DNA of 64,000 bases, taken from Anaerolineae bacterium (GTDB taxonomy: Bacteria > Chloroflexota > Anaerolineae > Aggregatilineales > Phototrophicaceae). Made by a program: the position numbers and the translations under genes. The stretch lies in contig JAJEGA010000027.1 of assembly GCA_022820125.1 (NCBI GenBank), forward strand, positions 32,754 through 96,753, written 5' to 3'. The notes beneath the pieces are model-generated. The model worked only from the letters and a program-made list of their open reading frames with translations, made no database searches and was not told the DNA's origin. How positions within the stretch are numbered: the stretch's first letter is position 1; each line of letters opens with the position of its first letter. Shown here piece after piece: positions 53,581 to 60,773 of the stretch.

Positions 53581-54402
53581 ATGGCGATCGACTACATCAT
53601 AGAATTTGACTGCGCGCCCAAACGCGCCTTGACGGCTGATGGTATCTGCGAGCGGCTCAAAGAGCGGGCGCGCGCCGACGAGGTCATCCAGTGGTTTCGC
53701 GCCGCTGGCGACATGCGCGAGCCGGCGCAAATGGGTTTTGAATTCACGCACAGCACGCCGAGCGACGCCGGTGACAAGCAGTTGATCGTCGTGCAGGATT
53801 TGATCGACCATGCCGCCATCCTCGACGACTACGCGAGCCATTGCCAACTTTGCCCGGCGAATCGTAGCGGGCAGCCCTTCGGTTGTATCGGCTTCATACA
53901 ATATCCCATCACCGCCGGCGCCGAGACCTGGCTGCTCGAACGCTTGCCGGTGCCCGATGAACCCCTGATTTGGCTGCTGCTCAGGCAGGGCATACAGAAG
54001 CTCGGCTACGATGGCGCATCGGTCAAAGCGCTGCGCGAGGCTGATGGCGCTCCCGACGCCCGCGAACGCGCCTACTTTGAATTGCCCATCGCGCCCGAGC
54101 GCCGCTTGGGACAGTTGCGGATCTCCGGCGATCAGGCGCTGGAGATGATCTTTGGCGTCGGCGAACGCATCATGCCCAATCACGCAGGCATCCTCTTGCT
54201 CTTCATCGGCGCGATCGATCGCGACCTTGAAGCGCATGAGATTCAAGATATCTCGTCATTTGCCGAGAAGATTCGCAACCAATTCGCCTTCGAGCTGAAT
54301 GCGGACGCCGGCGCCGATGAGTGCATCCGTGATTTGGCGGCTTTCTTCCACGCGCTCTATATCGCCTGGACCTTGAACGTCGCCCTCTACGTTGATGCCT
54401 AA
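53581..54402 (+). CDS. Uncharacterised protein with CxxC...C motif
   Basis: A 273-residue soluble protein that I cannot place. The centre has CQLCPANRSGQPFGCIGFIQ (near 88-107), three conserved-looking cysteines that could bind a metal or an iron-sulfur cluster. The rest alternates helices and strands (ETWLLERLPVPDEPLIWLLL; LGQLRISGDQALEMIFGVGE). No signal or membrane helix. The ATG is preceded by a poor RBS, and the next base pairs show no earlier start. Its neighbour is the AhpD-like selenoprotein gene, 174 bases downstream; a redox link is possible but only guessed from position. Confidence 0.6.
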   Translation: MAIDYIIEFDCAPKRALTADGICERLKERARADEVIQWFRAAGDMREPAQMGFEFTHSTPSDAGDKQLIVVQDLIDHAAILDDYASHCQLCPANRSGQPFGCIGFIQYPITAGAETWLLERLPVPDEPLIWLLLRQGIQKLGYDGASVKALREADGAPDARERAYFELPIAPERRLGQLRISGDQALEMIFGVGERIMPNHAGILLLFIGAIDRDLEAHEIQDISSFAEKIRNQFAFELNADAGADECIRDLAAFFHALYIAWTLNVALYVDA

Positions 54403-54469
54403 GCAGAGAACACCATAAGTAATGAAAATATCCGACCTTATTACACAAACTTCATAATTGTCCTGCGTT

Positions 54470-54498
54470 TGTATGGGCGAGCCGCCGGCTCTCCCTCC
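54470..54498. repeat. Dispersed hairpin copy H, degenerate
   Basis: TGTATGGGCGAGCCGCCGGCT then CTCCC, a mutated member of the TGTAGGGGCGA family, between the 53581 gene and the AhpD-like gene. Confidence 0.5.
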
Positions 54499-54576
54499 AA
54501 TTCTTTGATCAGTAATTGCTTCTCCTATGATATTCTTGAATCGTCTAAGTTGCTGAACCAAACCGAAGGGCCGCCA

Positions 54577-55164
54577 ATGGACTCAGCAGATAAATCAATA
54601 GCCTGGATTGAAACCGTGCCCGAAGCTGACGCGACTGGCGAACTGAAACGCGCCTATCAACGGGCGGCCGACCCCAAGAGCGGCCAGGTTGATCACATCA
54701 TGAAGATCCACAGCCTGAACCCGGCTTCCCTTATTGATCACTTGCATCTCTACAAGACGCTGATGTTTGGCGACTCGCCCTTGACGCGGACGCAGCGCGA
54801 GTTGATCGGAGTCGTCGTCTCCGCCATCAACCGCTGCGAATACTGACTGAAACATCATGCGCGCAACCTCCGTCAGTTGACTGGAGACAGCGAGTGGACC
54901 GTCCAAATCGAGCGGGATTATCAAAACGCTCAGCTGACGGGGCCGGACCGGGCGATGCTCGATTATGCCGCCAAGCTGACGCGCGCGCCCTGGGAGCTGA
55001 TCGAAGACGACCTGCGAAGTCTGCGCGCCTGTCGGTTCAGCGATCGCGCGATCCTGGATATCGCGCAAGTCACCGCCTACTATGCCTATGTAAATCGCAT
55101 CGCTGATGGTCTGGGTTTGTCTTTGGAAAGCTATTGGGCGGAGGGCAAAGAGGATTACGATTAA
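54577..55164 (+). CDS. AhpD-like selenoprotein (Cys-x-x-Sec), in-frame TGA
   Basis: Read through one in-frame TGA (54844-54846) this is a 195-residue carboxymuconolactone-decarboxylase/AhpD-type, peroxidase-related protein. The TGA is at residue 90, in SAINRCEY-U-LKHHARNL: it replaces the second Cys of the family motif SxxNxCxYCxxxH. Both sides are intact, same frame, and no other stop occurs. A bacterial-SECIS-like hairpin lies 21 bases after the TGA. So the redox pair is Cys87-Sec90, expected to reduce peroxides or disulfides. GAAGGG precedes the ATG at 54577. A simple nonsense mutation is the alternative, but the site makes that unlikely. Confidence 0.85.
54868..54886 (+). promoter_or_regulatory. 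SECIS-like hairpin of the AhpD selenoprotein gene
   Basis: CTCC-GTC, loop AGTT (54875-54878), GAC-T-GGAG: seven pairs and one bulged T. The loop begins 29 bases after the TGA and has G as its second base. Known bacterial SECIS elements have a G in the first two loop positions and 16-37 bases from UGA to loop. Confidence 0.7.
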
Positions 55165-55166
55165 AC

Positions 55167-55307
55167 TTAACTGCCGCGAGTCGCGATAGCGAGCAATACC
55201 AACACGGTCAAGATGATGGCGATCGCCGCGACCGCGTAATACTTCGCGAATAACTTGCGGGCATCGGAGCCCTCGCGGAAGATGTCGGAAAGTTTCAAGC
55301 GTTTCAC
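55167..55307 (-). CDS. Small single-pass membrane protein, 46 residues
   Basis: A GTG-started frame of 46 codons ending two bases beyond the AhpD-like stop, on the opposite strand. It reads VKRLKLSDIFREGSDARKLF as a basic, amphipathic start and then AVAAIAIILTVLVLLAIAT as one clear membrane helix with a positive end. A good promoter lies 33 bases upstream (TTGATA-17-TATGCT). No RBS is obvious. The frame choice is supported by composition: hydrophobic run plus basic ends. No family known. It may regulate a transporter or membrane complex, or be spurious. Confidence 0.5.
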   Translation of the reverse strand: MKRLKLSDIFREGSDARKLFAKYYAVAAIAIILTVLVLLAIATRGS

Positions 55308-55339
55308 CTGCAGGCCGAAGGGTTAAACTGCTTACGCTT

Positions 55340-55368
55340 AGCATAGCCGGATTCCTTAGCCTTATCAA
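55340..55368 (-). promoter_or_regulatory. Promoter for the 46-residue membrane protein
   Basis: On the minus strand TTGATA (55363-55368), exactly 17 bp, TATGCT (55340-55345). Expected start near 55333, giving a leader of about 26 bases to the GTG. Confidence 0.5.
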
Positions 55369-55376
55369 CGTGGCGC

Positions 55377-55411
55377 GATTTGCGGTGTGAGGCGATTATC
55401 GTGGATATAAT
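55377..55411 (+). promoter_or_regulatory. Promoter-like repeat, copy 1
   Basis: GATTTGCGGTGTGAGGCGA (55377-55395) followed by a perfect TATAAT (55406-55411). The same 19-mer with one change recurs at 55690. The gap 55308-55751 has no plus-strand gene. Confidence 0.4.
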
Positions 55412-55512
55412 TCTCTTTGCGAACACGACACCGGTTTTTTCACCGTAGAGAACACAGAAGTAAACGCAAGTAAGTCATGCGAAAAAGGGCGATGCTAATC
55501 TGATTCGAGATC

Positions 55513-55624
55513 TGTAGGGGCGAGACTTGTCTCGCCCACTATGTCGCCATTGTAGATGTGGGCGACTCAAGAGTCGCCCCTACGACGTTCCTTAATTTTG
55601 TTGCATTAGTTTATTAGACTTACT
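55513..55624. repeat. Dispersed repeat copy B
   Basis: Paired hairpins: TGTAGGGGCGAGA-CTTG-TCTCGCCC and, inverted, GGGCGACTC-AA-GAGTCGCCCC. Positions 55542-55624 are almost identical to 24961 to about 25043. CACCGTAGAGAACACAGAAG to the left and CTGAGGGCGCAGAGA to the right resemble each other's reverse complement loosely. Confidence 0.7.
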
Positions 55625-55689
55625 GAGGGCGCAGAGATTTTTTTCTATGCTTGGCGGAGTTTTCCAGTCCACAGAATTAGCCACTCCCC

Positions 55690-55722
55690 GATTTGCGGTG
55701 TGCGGCGACAGGGTGCTAGAAT
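55690..55722 (+). promoter_or_regulatory. Promoter for the thioredoxin-fusion gene, copy 2 of the 19-mer
   Basis: GATTTGCGGTGTGCGGCGA (55690-55708), then TGC-TAGAAT (55714-55722), an extended -10. TTGCGG with an 18-bp spacer is the -35. Transcription near 55730 supports the ATG at 55752 over earlier starts. Confidence 0.5.
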
Positions 55723-55751
55723 CTCATGCGAGCTTGGCGAAAGATGAAATA

Positions 55752-57197
55752 ATGATCGACATTCCAAAAGATTTCACCGGTTTCATCGCCGTGGTCAAGC
55801 GCGACTGCTCCACCTGCAGGCTCATTGAACCCGCCTTCCGCGAATTGAAGCGCGGCGCCTCGCTGCAAATTCACTCTCAGGATGATCCGGCATTCCCCGA
55901 AACTATCGACGAGGTGTTTGACGAGCGCCGGCTTGAGCTGTCGTATCGCCTCGATATTGAAATCGTGCCGACGCTGATCCAGTTTCAGAAAGGCGAAGAG
56001 ACGGCGCGCCTGGTCGGCTGGCGGCGCAAAGACTGGCGTCGCCTGACGAGCCTGCCAATGCTCGGCGCCGGCTTGCCTGAGTTCAGCCCCGGCTGCGGCT
56101 CCAAATCCGTTGAACCCGGCAGACGAGAGAAGCTGGCTTTTACCTTCGGCGATACGCCTTTGCAAGCGCGCCGCATCGATGTGGCGTCCCAGCAGGACGA
56201 ACACGAGTTGATCTTCGAGCGTGGCTGGTCGGACGGTTTGCCGGTTGTGCCGCCGACAGAAGAACGCGTGCTGCGAATGCTCGCGGGGACCACCAGGCCG
56301 CCCGCCGAAGTTATCGGCATTATCCCGCCGGATCATGCGCCCTGCACGATTGAGAAAGTCGCCATAAATGCGGTCATGGCTGGCTGCAAGCCGGAGTACT
56401 TTCCCGTGGTGCTGGCGGCGGTCGAAGCGGCTTGTCTCGATGAATTCTGCATGCACGGCGTATTGGCGACCACCTATTTCGCCGCGCCCATCGTCATCGT
56501 CAACGGACCCATCGCGGAAAAGATCGGCATGAATTCGGGGCATAACGTCCTGGGGCAGGGCAATCGCGCAAACTCAACTATCGGTCGCGCGCTGCAGCTG
56601 GTGATCCGCAATGTCGGCGGCGGCAAGCCCGGTGGCGTCGATCGCGCGACGCTGGGTCAGCCGGGCAAAGTTGGCTTCTGCTTTGCCGAGCGCGAGCATG
56701 ATTCTTATTGGGAATCTTTGGCGGTCGAGCGCGGTTTCAGCGCCGATCAATCAACCGTGACGCTTTTCGCCGGCGGCGGCGTGCATCCCTTCGGCGATCA
56801 GAAATCGCGCGACCCCGAATCGCTGACGCGCAGTTTGGCAATGACGCTGCGAACGGTCTATCACGGCAAAATCTACGGCAGGACGGATGCATTGCTGGTC
56901 ATTTCGCCGGAGAACATGCGCGTCTTCCGTGAAACCGGCTGGACGAAAGCGCGTTTTCGCGCAGCGCTGGATCAGGCGCTGACGGTAGATGGAACCGAAG
57001 TAGTCGCCGGCGCCGCTGGCATCGACGAGGGCATGCCAGCGCAGCTCGCGCGGAAACGTTTGTCGAAGTTTCGTCCGGGCGGCTTGCTAATTGCGCACGC
57101 CGGCAGCGGAGCCGGCATGTGGTCGGCGGTCATCACCGGCTGGGCGGCTAGCGGTCCCCGCGGCAGCGTCCCGGTGACCGTCGCCATAAAATCGTGA
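55752..57197 (+). CDS. Thioredoxin-like domain fused to UGSC-partner domain
   Basis: A 481-residue protein. Residues 1-95 form a thioredoxin-like domain with active site VKRDCSTCRL (Cys19-Cys22) and a cis-Pro in LDIEIVPTLIQFQKG. The long C-terminal domain begins FERGWSDGLPVVPPTEERVL and continues with APCTIEKVAINAVMAGCKPE and FCMHGVLATTYFAAPIVIVN, phrases of an uncharacterised family that I know from next to UGSC-type (seleno)proteins. The start at 55752 suits the promoter; an earlier frame start at 55647 lies upstream of it. The UGSC selenoprotein gene follows after 120 bases. Together they may form a thiol/selenol redox system of unknown substrate. Confidence 0.75.
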   Translation: MIDIPKDFTGFIAVVKRDCSTCRLIEPAFRELKRGASLQIHSQDDPAFPETIDEVFDERRLELSYRLDIEIVPTLIQFQKGEETARLVGWRRKDWRRLTSLPMLGAGLPEFSPGCGSKSVEPGRREKLAFTFGDTPLQARRIDVASQQDEHELIFERGWSDGLPVVPPTEERVLRMLAGTTRPPAEVIGIIPPDHAPCTIEKVAINAVMAGCKPEYFPVVLAAVEAACLDEFCMHGVLATTYFAAPIVIVNGPIAEKIGMNSGHNVLGQGNRANSTIGRALQLVIRNVGGGKPGGVDRATLGQPGKVGFCFAEREHDSYWESLAVERGFSADQSTVTLFAGGGVHPFGDQKSRDPESLTRSLAMTLRTVYHGKIYGRTDALLVISPENMRVFRETGWTKARFRAALDQALTVDGTEVVAGAAGIDEGMPAQLARKRLSKFRPGGLLIAHAGSGAGMWSAVITGWAASGPRGSVPVTVAIKS

Positions 57198-57208
57198 ATG
57201 TGGATGGC

Positions 57209-57235
57209 TGTAGGCGCGAGGCTTGTCTCGCCCTC
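57209..57235. repeat. Dispersed hairpin copy I
   Basis: TGTAGGCGCGAGGCTTGTCT then CGCCCTC, twelve bases after the thioredoxin-fusion stop. It could attenuate reading into the UGSC gene. Confidence 0.5.
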
Positions 57236-57317
57236 GCCCGCCTGCGTCACAACTGTCAATCAATTCACGCATGATTAATTCCAATGGTCCTAGAAGACGA
57301 AAATGAAGGAGCGCAAC

Positions 57318-57833
57318 ATGCCAGCCTTATTAGATCCAACCAGTGAGCTGCAGCCAGCGCAGCGAGAAGCGCTGCCCAGGCCACCATCCCTGAGCGAGAA
57401 GCGCGTTGCCCTGCTCGATATTTCGAAGCCGCGCGGCGATGTCTTCCTCGATCATCTGGAAGCGCGCCTGGGCGAGATGGGCGTCGATGCTCGCCGCTAC
57501 ATCAAGCCGACCTTCACGCGGGTCGCGCCGGCCGATCTCAAACATCAGATCGCCAGCGAATGCGATGTCGCGATTGAAGCGCTCGCCGATTGAGGCTCAT
57601 GCACGTCGTGCAGTGTGCACGACATCACTGACCTGGAATCGCGCGGGATTCCCGCCATGTTCATCGCCTCCGACGAGTTTGTCGACGCCGCGCTGGCGCA
57701 GGGGCAGGCTTTGGGCTTTCAACCGGCAGCCTGTTATGTGCCGCACCCGATACAGGATCGCACGGACGATGAAATTCGCGCCTTGGCTGATGCCGCTTTC
57801 GAGGAGATTCTGTCGCAGATTGTGGCGCCCTAA
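57318..57833 (+). CDS. UGSC-family selenoprotein, in-frame TGA
   Basis: Read through a single TGA (57591-57593) this is a 171-residue protein. The TGA is residue 92 in ALAD-U-GSCTSCSVHDI: the UGSC motif of a known bacterial family, where Sec or Cys occupies this place, followed by CxxC-like TSC. Before it lie RVALLDISKPRGDVFLDHLE and SECDVAIEAL; after it DLESRGIPAMFIASDEFV, the typical Rossmann-like C-part. A perfect 7-bp hairpin starts 11 bases after the TGA. AAGGAG (57305-57310) sets the ATG at 57318. Role unknown; probably redox, in partnership with the thioredoxin-fused gene upstream. Confidence 0.87.
57605..57623 (+). promoter_or_regulatory. SECIS-like hairpin of the UGSC gene
   Basis: GTCGTGC (57605-57611), loop AGTGT (57612-57616), GCACGAC (57617-57623): a perfect 7-bp stem. 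The loop starts 19 bases after the TGA and has G as second base, as required for bacterial SelB recognition. Confidence 0.8.
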
Positions 57834-57842
57834 AGCCGCCGG

Positions 57843-59084
57843 CTAGTTATAGCGGCTGATCACGACCGCGGTATTGTGGCCGCCGAAGCCAAATGAGTTG
57901 CTGAGCACGTGCTCGAGCTCTCGCGCCACGCCGACATTTGGCGTGTAATCCAGGTCGCATTCCGGATCGGGCGTCTCCAGGTTGATCGTCGGCGGGATGA
58001 AATTGTCCCGCAGCGCCATGACCGAAAAAACTGCCTCAGCCGCCGCTGTGGCGCCGAGGATATGCCCTGTCATTGATTTCGTCGAACTTATCGGAATGTT
58101 GTAGGCTTCTTCCGCCAGCGCCTGTTTGATCGCCAGGGTTTCGCTTTTGTCGTTGAGCTGGGTGCCGGTCCCGTGCGCATTGATATAGCTGATCTCGGGC
58201 GCTTGGATCTGCGCCTCGCGCAGCGCCCGCCGCATCGCTTCCGCCGCGTCCACGCCGTCCGGGTTGGGCGCCGTCACGTGAAACGCGTCTGATGTGTGGC
58301 CATAACCGGTCAATTCGGCGTGTATCTTGGCGCCGCGCGCCAGCGCATGATCAAGGTCTTCCAGGATCATCAGCGCCGCGCCTTCAGCAGCGACGAAGCC
58401 ATCGCGGTTGGCGTCAAAGGGGCGCGACGCTTTCTCCGGGATATCCTCGCTGTTGGTCAGCACTTTCATATTGTTGAAGCCGCTGATGACCATCGGCATG
58501 ATGCAGGCTTCGCTGCCGCCGGCGACCATGACCTTGGCTCGCCCCATGCGGATCAAATCGGCGGCATCGCCCAGCGAGTTGTTGCTGGTGGCGCAGGCGG
58601 CGGTGATATTGTAGTTGGGACCCTTAAGCCCGAAGTGCATCGACACCCGCGAGCTGATGCCGTCATGCAGCAGGGCAGGCACAATTACCGGGCTGACGCC
58701 GCGATGCCCCTTCGCCTCAAAGCCTTGCAGCGCCTGCACCACAGTGACGATCCCGCCGATGCCCGAACCAACCACCACGCCGACATCATATTTGTTCTCG
58801 TTGGTGATTTTGACGCCGGCATCATTTAAGGCTTCTTCAGCCGCGACCAGCGCCAGCATCTGCGCCCGATCCATCCGCCGCATTTCGCGCCGTCCAAAGC
58901 GGCTCGCCAAGTCAAGGTCCTTCACCTCGCCAGCGACGCGGTTTTCGACCAGGTCGGCATCAAAAAGCGTAATCCAGTCAATGCCGGAAACCCCCGCGCG
59001 GATATTCGACCAGGAATCTTCCACATTATTGCCGACCGGGCTCACCAAACCCATGCCGGTGATGACGATTCGTTTATCCGCCAT
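57843..59084 (-). CDS. fabF: 3-oxoacyl-ACP synthase II
   Basis: A 413-residue condensing enzyme elongating acyl-ACP with malonyl-ACP. N-terminal RIVITGMGLVSPVGNNVEDSW, catalytic Cys in ITAACATSNNSLGDAADLIR (CATSNN where many have CATSxH), then His in NAHGTGTQLNDKSE and STKSMTGHILGATAAAE, and SFGFGGHNTAVV at the end. The Cys-His-His triad of KASII is complete. No fab operon surrounds it. A TATAAT on the minus strand at 59143-59148 may be its -10. Cytoplasmic. Confidence 0.95.
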   Translation of the reverse strand: MADKRIVITGMGLVSPVGNNVEDSWSNIRAGVSGIDWITLFDADLVENRVAGEVKDLDLASRFGRREMRRMDRAQMLALVAAEEALNDAGVKITNENKYDVGVVVGSGIGGIVTVVQALQGFEAKGHRGVSPVIVPALLHDGISSRVSMHFGLKGPNYNITAACATSNNSLGDAADLIRMGRAKVMVAGGSEACIMPMVISGFNNMKVLTNSEDIPEKASRPFDANRDGFVAAEGAALMILEDLDHALARGAKIHAELTGYGHTSDAFHVTAPNPDGVDAAEAMRRALREAQIQAPEISYINAHGTGTQLNDKSETLAIKQALAEEAYNIPISSTKSMTGHILGATAAAEAVFSVMALRDNFIPPTINLETPDPECDLDYTPNVGVARELEHVLSNSFGFGGHNTAVVISRYN

Positions 59085-59187
59085 TTACGAACTTTCCGCT
59101 GCCGCCGCAATGCGCCCAAGCGTTTAACATTCTGTAGAGGGAATTATAATATGGGAAGCCGCTACATAGCATACGCAACTTGCTCAA

Positions 59188-59463
59188 TTAGTCGCCGAGC
59201 TCTTCCAGCAGCGCCGCCTTGATCTCCGGCGGGATCTGATAATAGGGCAGGTCGAGCAGCGCGCCTTGCAGCGCCCATAGCATCGTCAAGCTCGCCGGAT
59301 AACGCGCCCGCAGCCGTTTGAAAACTTCGACCGCCCCCAAGGCTTCGAGCTGCTCGCGCGAATCAATGCCAGCTTCCATCAGCCGGCGCGCCGATTTACG
59401 CCCGATGTTCTTCAGTTTGATCAGCGCTTCTAGCTTCCGCTCTAGCCCGCAATTGCTTGACAT
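59188..59463 (-). CDS. TfoX C-terminal domain protein
   Basis: A 91-residue helix-hairpin-helix protein of the TfoX_C type: LIKLKNIGRKSARRLMEAGI, the LEALGAVEVFKRLRARYPAS strand-helix, and LTMLWALQGALLDL. In Haemophilus full-length TfoX/Sxy controls competence, but lone C-domains are widespread and untested. ATG at 59463; a TTG at 59487 overlapping the M16 stop (TTGA) is a coupled-translation alternative. Last gene of the M16 unit. Confidence 0.8.
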   Translation of the reverse strand: MSSNCGLERKLEALIKLKNIGRKSARRLMEAGIDSREQLEALGAVEVFKRLRARYPASLTMLWALQGALLDLPYYQIPPEIKAALLEELGD

Positions 59464-59483
59464 CTTGGCCGGAGTCGCTCGCG

Positions 59484-60773
59484 TCAAGGCGTGGATGCTT
59501 CCGGACCCGCAACGGCTACGACCATGCGCTCCGGGCGCAAATAGTTACGCGCCGCGCGCAGCAGGTCGGCAGTCGTGATGCGGTAGATCATGTCGTCGTA
59601 ATTCGCCAGGTAATCCAATCCCAAGTTGAAGCTTTCCATGCTGTGGATGTTGGACGCGATGCCCTCATTGCTCTCCAGCCGCAGCGGCATGCGCCCGGTG
59701 AAATAACTTTGATTGTCCGCCAGATCTTCGTCCGTGACCGCTTCGGTGGTCAAGCGCTCGATTTCTTCCATAATGGACGCGATCGCCAGCTCGACATTCT
59801 CCGGATTGACGCCGGCGCTGATCGTCCAGGGGTCCGGCCCATGACCGCCGCCAAGACGACTGTAAGCATAATAAGCCAAGCCCTTTTCCTCGCGCACGCT
59901 TTTGCCGATGCGCCCCATCATGCCGAACTCGCCCAGGACGCTGTTGGCGAGCTGCGCCGCCAGATAATCTCCCGCCTTGCGCGCTGGACCGACAATGCCC
60001 ATGCTGATGTCTGATTGTGTTTTGCCGGGCACGGAGACGCTCGGGCGCAGATCTGCAGTAGATTGCTCCGGCTCATGCGCCTGACGAATCGCCGGCTGTT
60101 CCGGGTTGCGCCAATCGCCGAAGGCATCCGCCGCCAGCCCAATCGCGTCAGCGGCATCAACCGCGCCAACAATCACCAGGATCATCCCCGCTGGCCCAAA
60201 ATGCTCGGCGTGGAAATTCTTAAGGTCGTCAAGCGCGATATCGGCAATCGATGCCTCATCGCCGTAAGTCCCGTAATGATAAGGATGCGTCTCGGGGTAG
60301 AGCGCTTGCCGCATCGCCTTTGCCGCGCGGTAGCGGGTGTCAAAGTTGCTGTATTGAAGCCAGGTCAGGCGTTCGCCGCGCAAGCGCTCGACATGCTCGG
60401 CGGGAAAGATCGGATTGCGCAGGCAGTCGCTGGCGCCGTCAAGCAGCAGACCCAGGTCTTCCGCCAGGGCTTTGCCGGAGAAACCGAGCTTGTGCATATG
60501 CCCGCGAAAACCGAGATCGGCGCCCGCGTCTTCCAGCGACCCGTGGATGGCGTCAAAGTCTCTGCCCCTGGTGCCGGTCATCAAAGCGCCGGCGACCAGC
60601 GACGCCAGCCCGCTCTGGCGCGGCGTTTCGTAGATGCCCCCGGCTTGCAGCGAACCCATCACGTTGACCGACAGTACGGCGGGGTTCTCATAAACCAGCA
60701 GCGTGACGCCGTTGTCAAGCTGGGCGCGTGTGATGTTGCCCGCATTGGGGATGCTCGCCTGTATCTCGCTCAT
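59484..60773 (-). CDS. M16 peptidase homologue without zinc motif
   Basis: A 429-residue M16 (pitrilysin/processing-peptidase) protein. At the position of HxxEH it has SGLASLVAGALMTGTRGRD, so it cannot hold zinc. The C-terminal domain carries VREEKGLAYYAYSRLGGG, the R/Y substrate-binding motif of the non-catalytic partner in heterodimeric M16B enzymes. The ATG overlaps the stop of the catalytic gene (ATGA at 60770-60773), implying a 1:1 complex. Chosen start at 60773; a longer frame reads back into the partner. Likely cytoplasmic; clears peptides. Confidence 0.9.
   Translation of the reverse strand: MSEIQASIPNAGNITRAQLDNGVTLLVYENPAVLSVNVMGSLQAGGIYETPRQSGLASLVAGALMTGTRGRDFDAIHGSLEDAGADLGFRGHMHKLGFSGKALAEDLGLLLDGASDCLRNPIFPAEHVERLRGERLTWLQYSNFDTRYRAAKAMRQALYPETHPYHYGTYGDEASIADIALDDLKNFHAEHFGPAGMILVIVGAVDAADAIGLAADAFGDWRNPEQPAIRQAHEPEQSTADLRPSVSVPGKTQSDISMGIVGPARKAGDYLAAQLANSVLGEFGMMGRIGKSVREEKGLAYYAYSRLGGGHGPDPWTISAGVNPENVELAIASIMEEIERLTTEAVTDEDLADNQSYFTGRMPLRLESNEGIASNIHSMESFNLGLDYLANYDDMIYRITTADLLRAARNYLRPERMVVAVAGPEASTP

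Noticed and set aside
54844..54846. TGA as an ordinary stop giving two short genes (54577-54846 and 54877-55164)
   Set aside because: Both parts are in one frame, the TGA sits at a motif Cys, and a SECIS-like hairpin follows; splitting would break a standard AhpD fold in its active site.
57591..57593. TGA as stop between two small genes (57318-57593 and 57615-57833)
   Set aside because: Same frame on both sides, with U-G-S-C-T-S-C exactly as in the known family and a perfect hairpin at the right distance.
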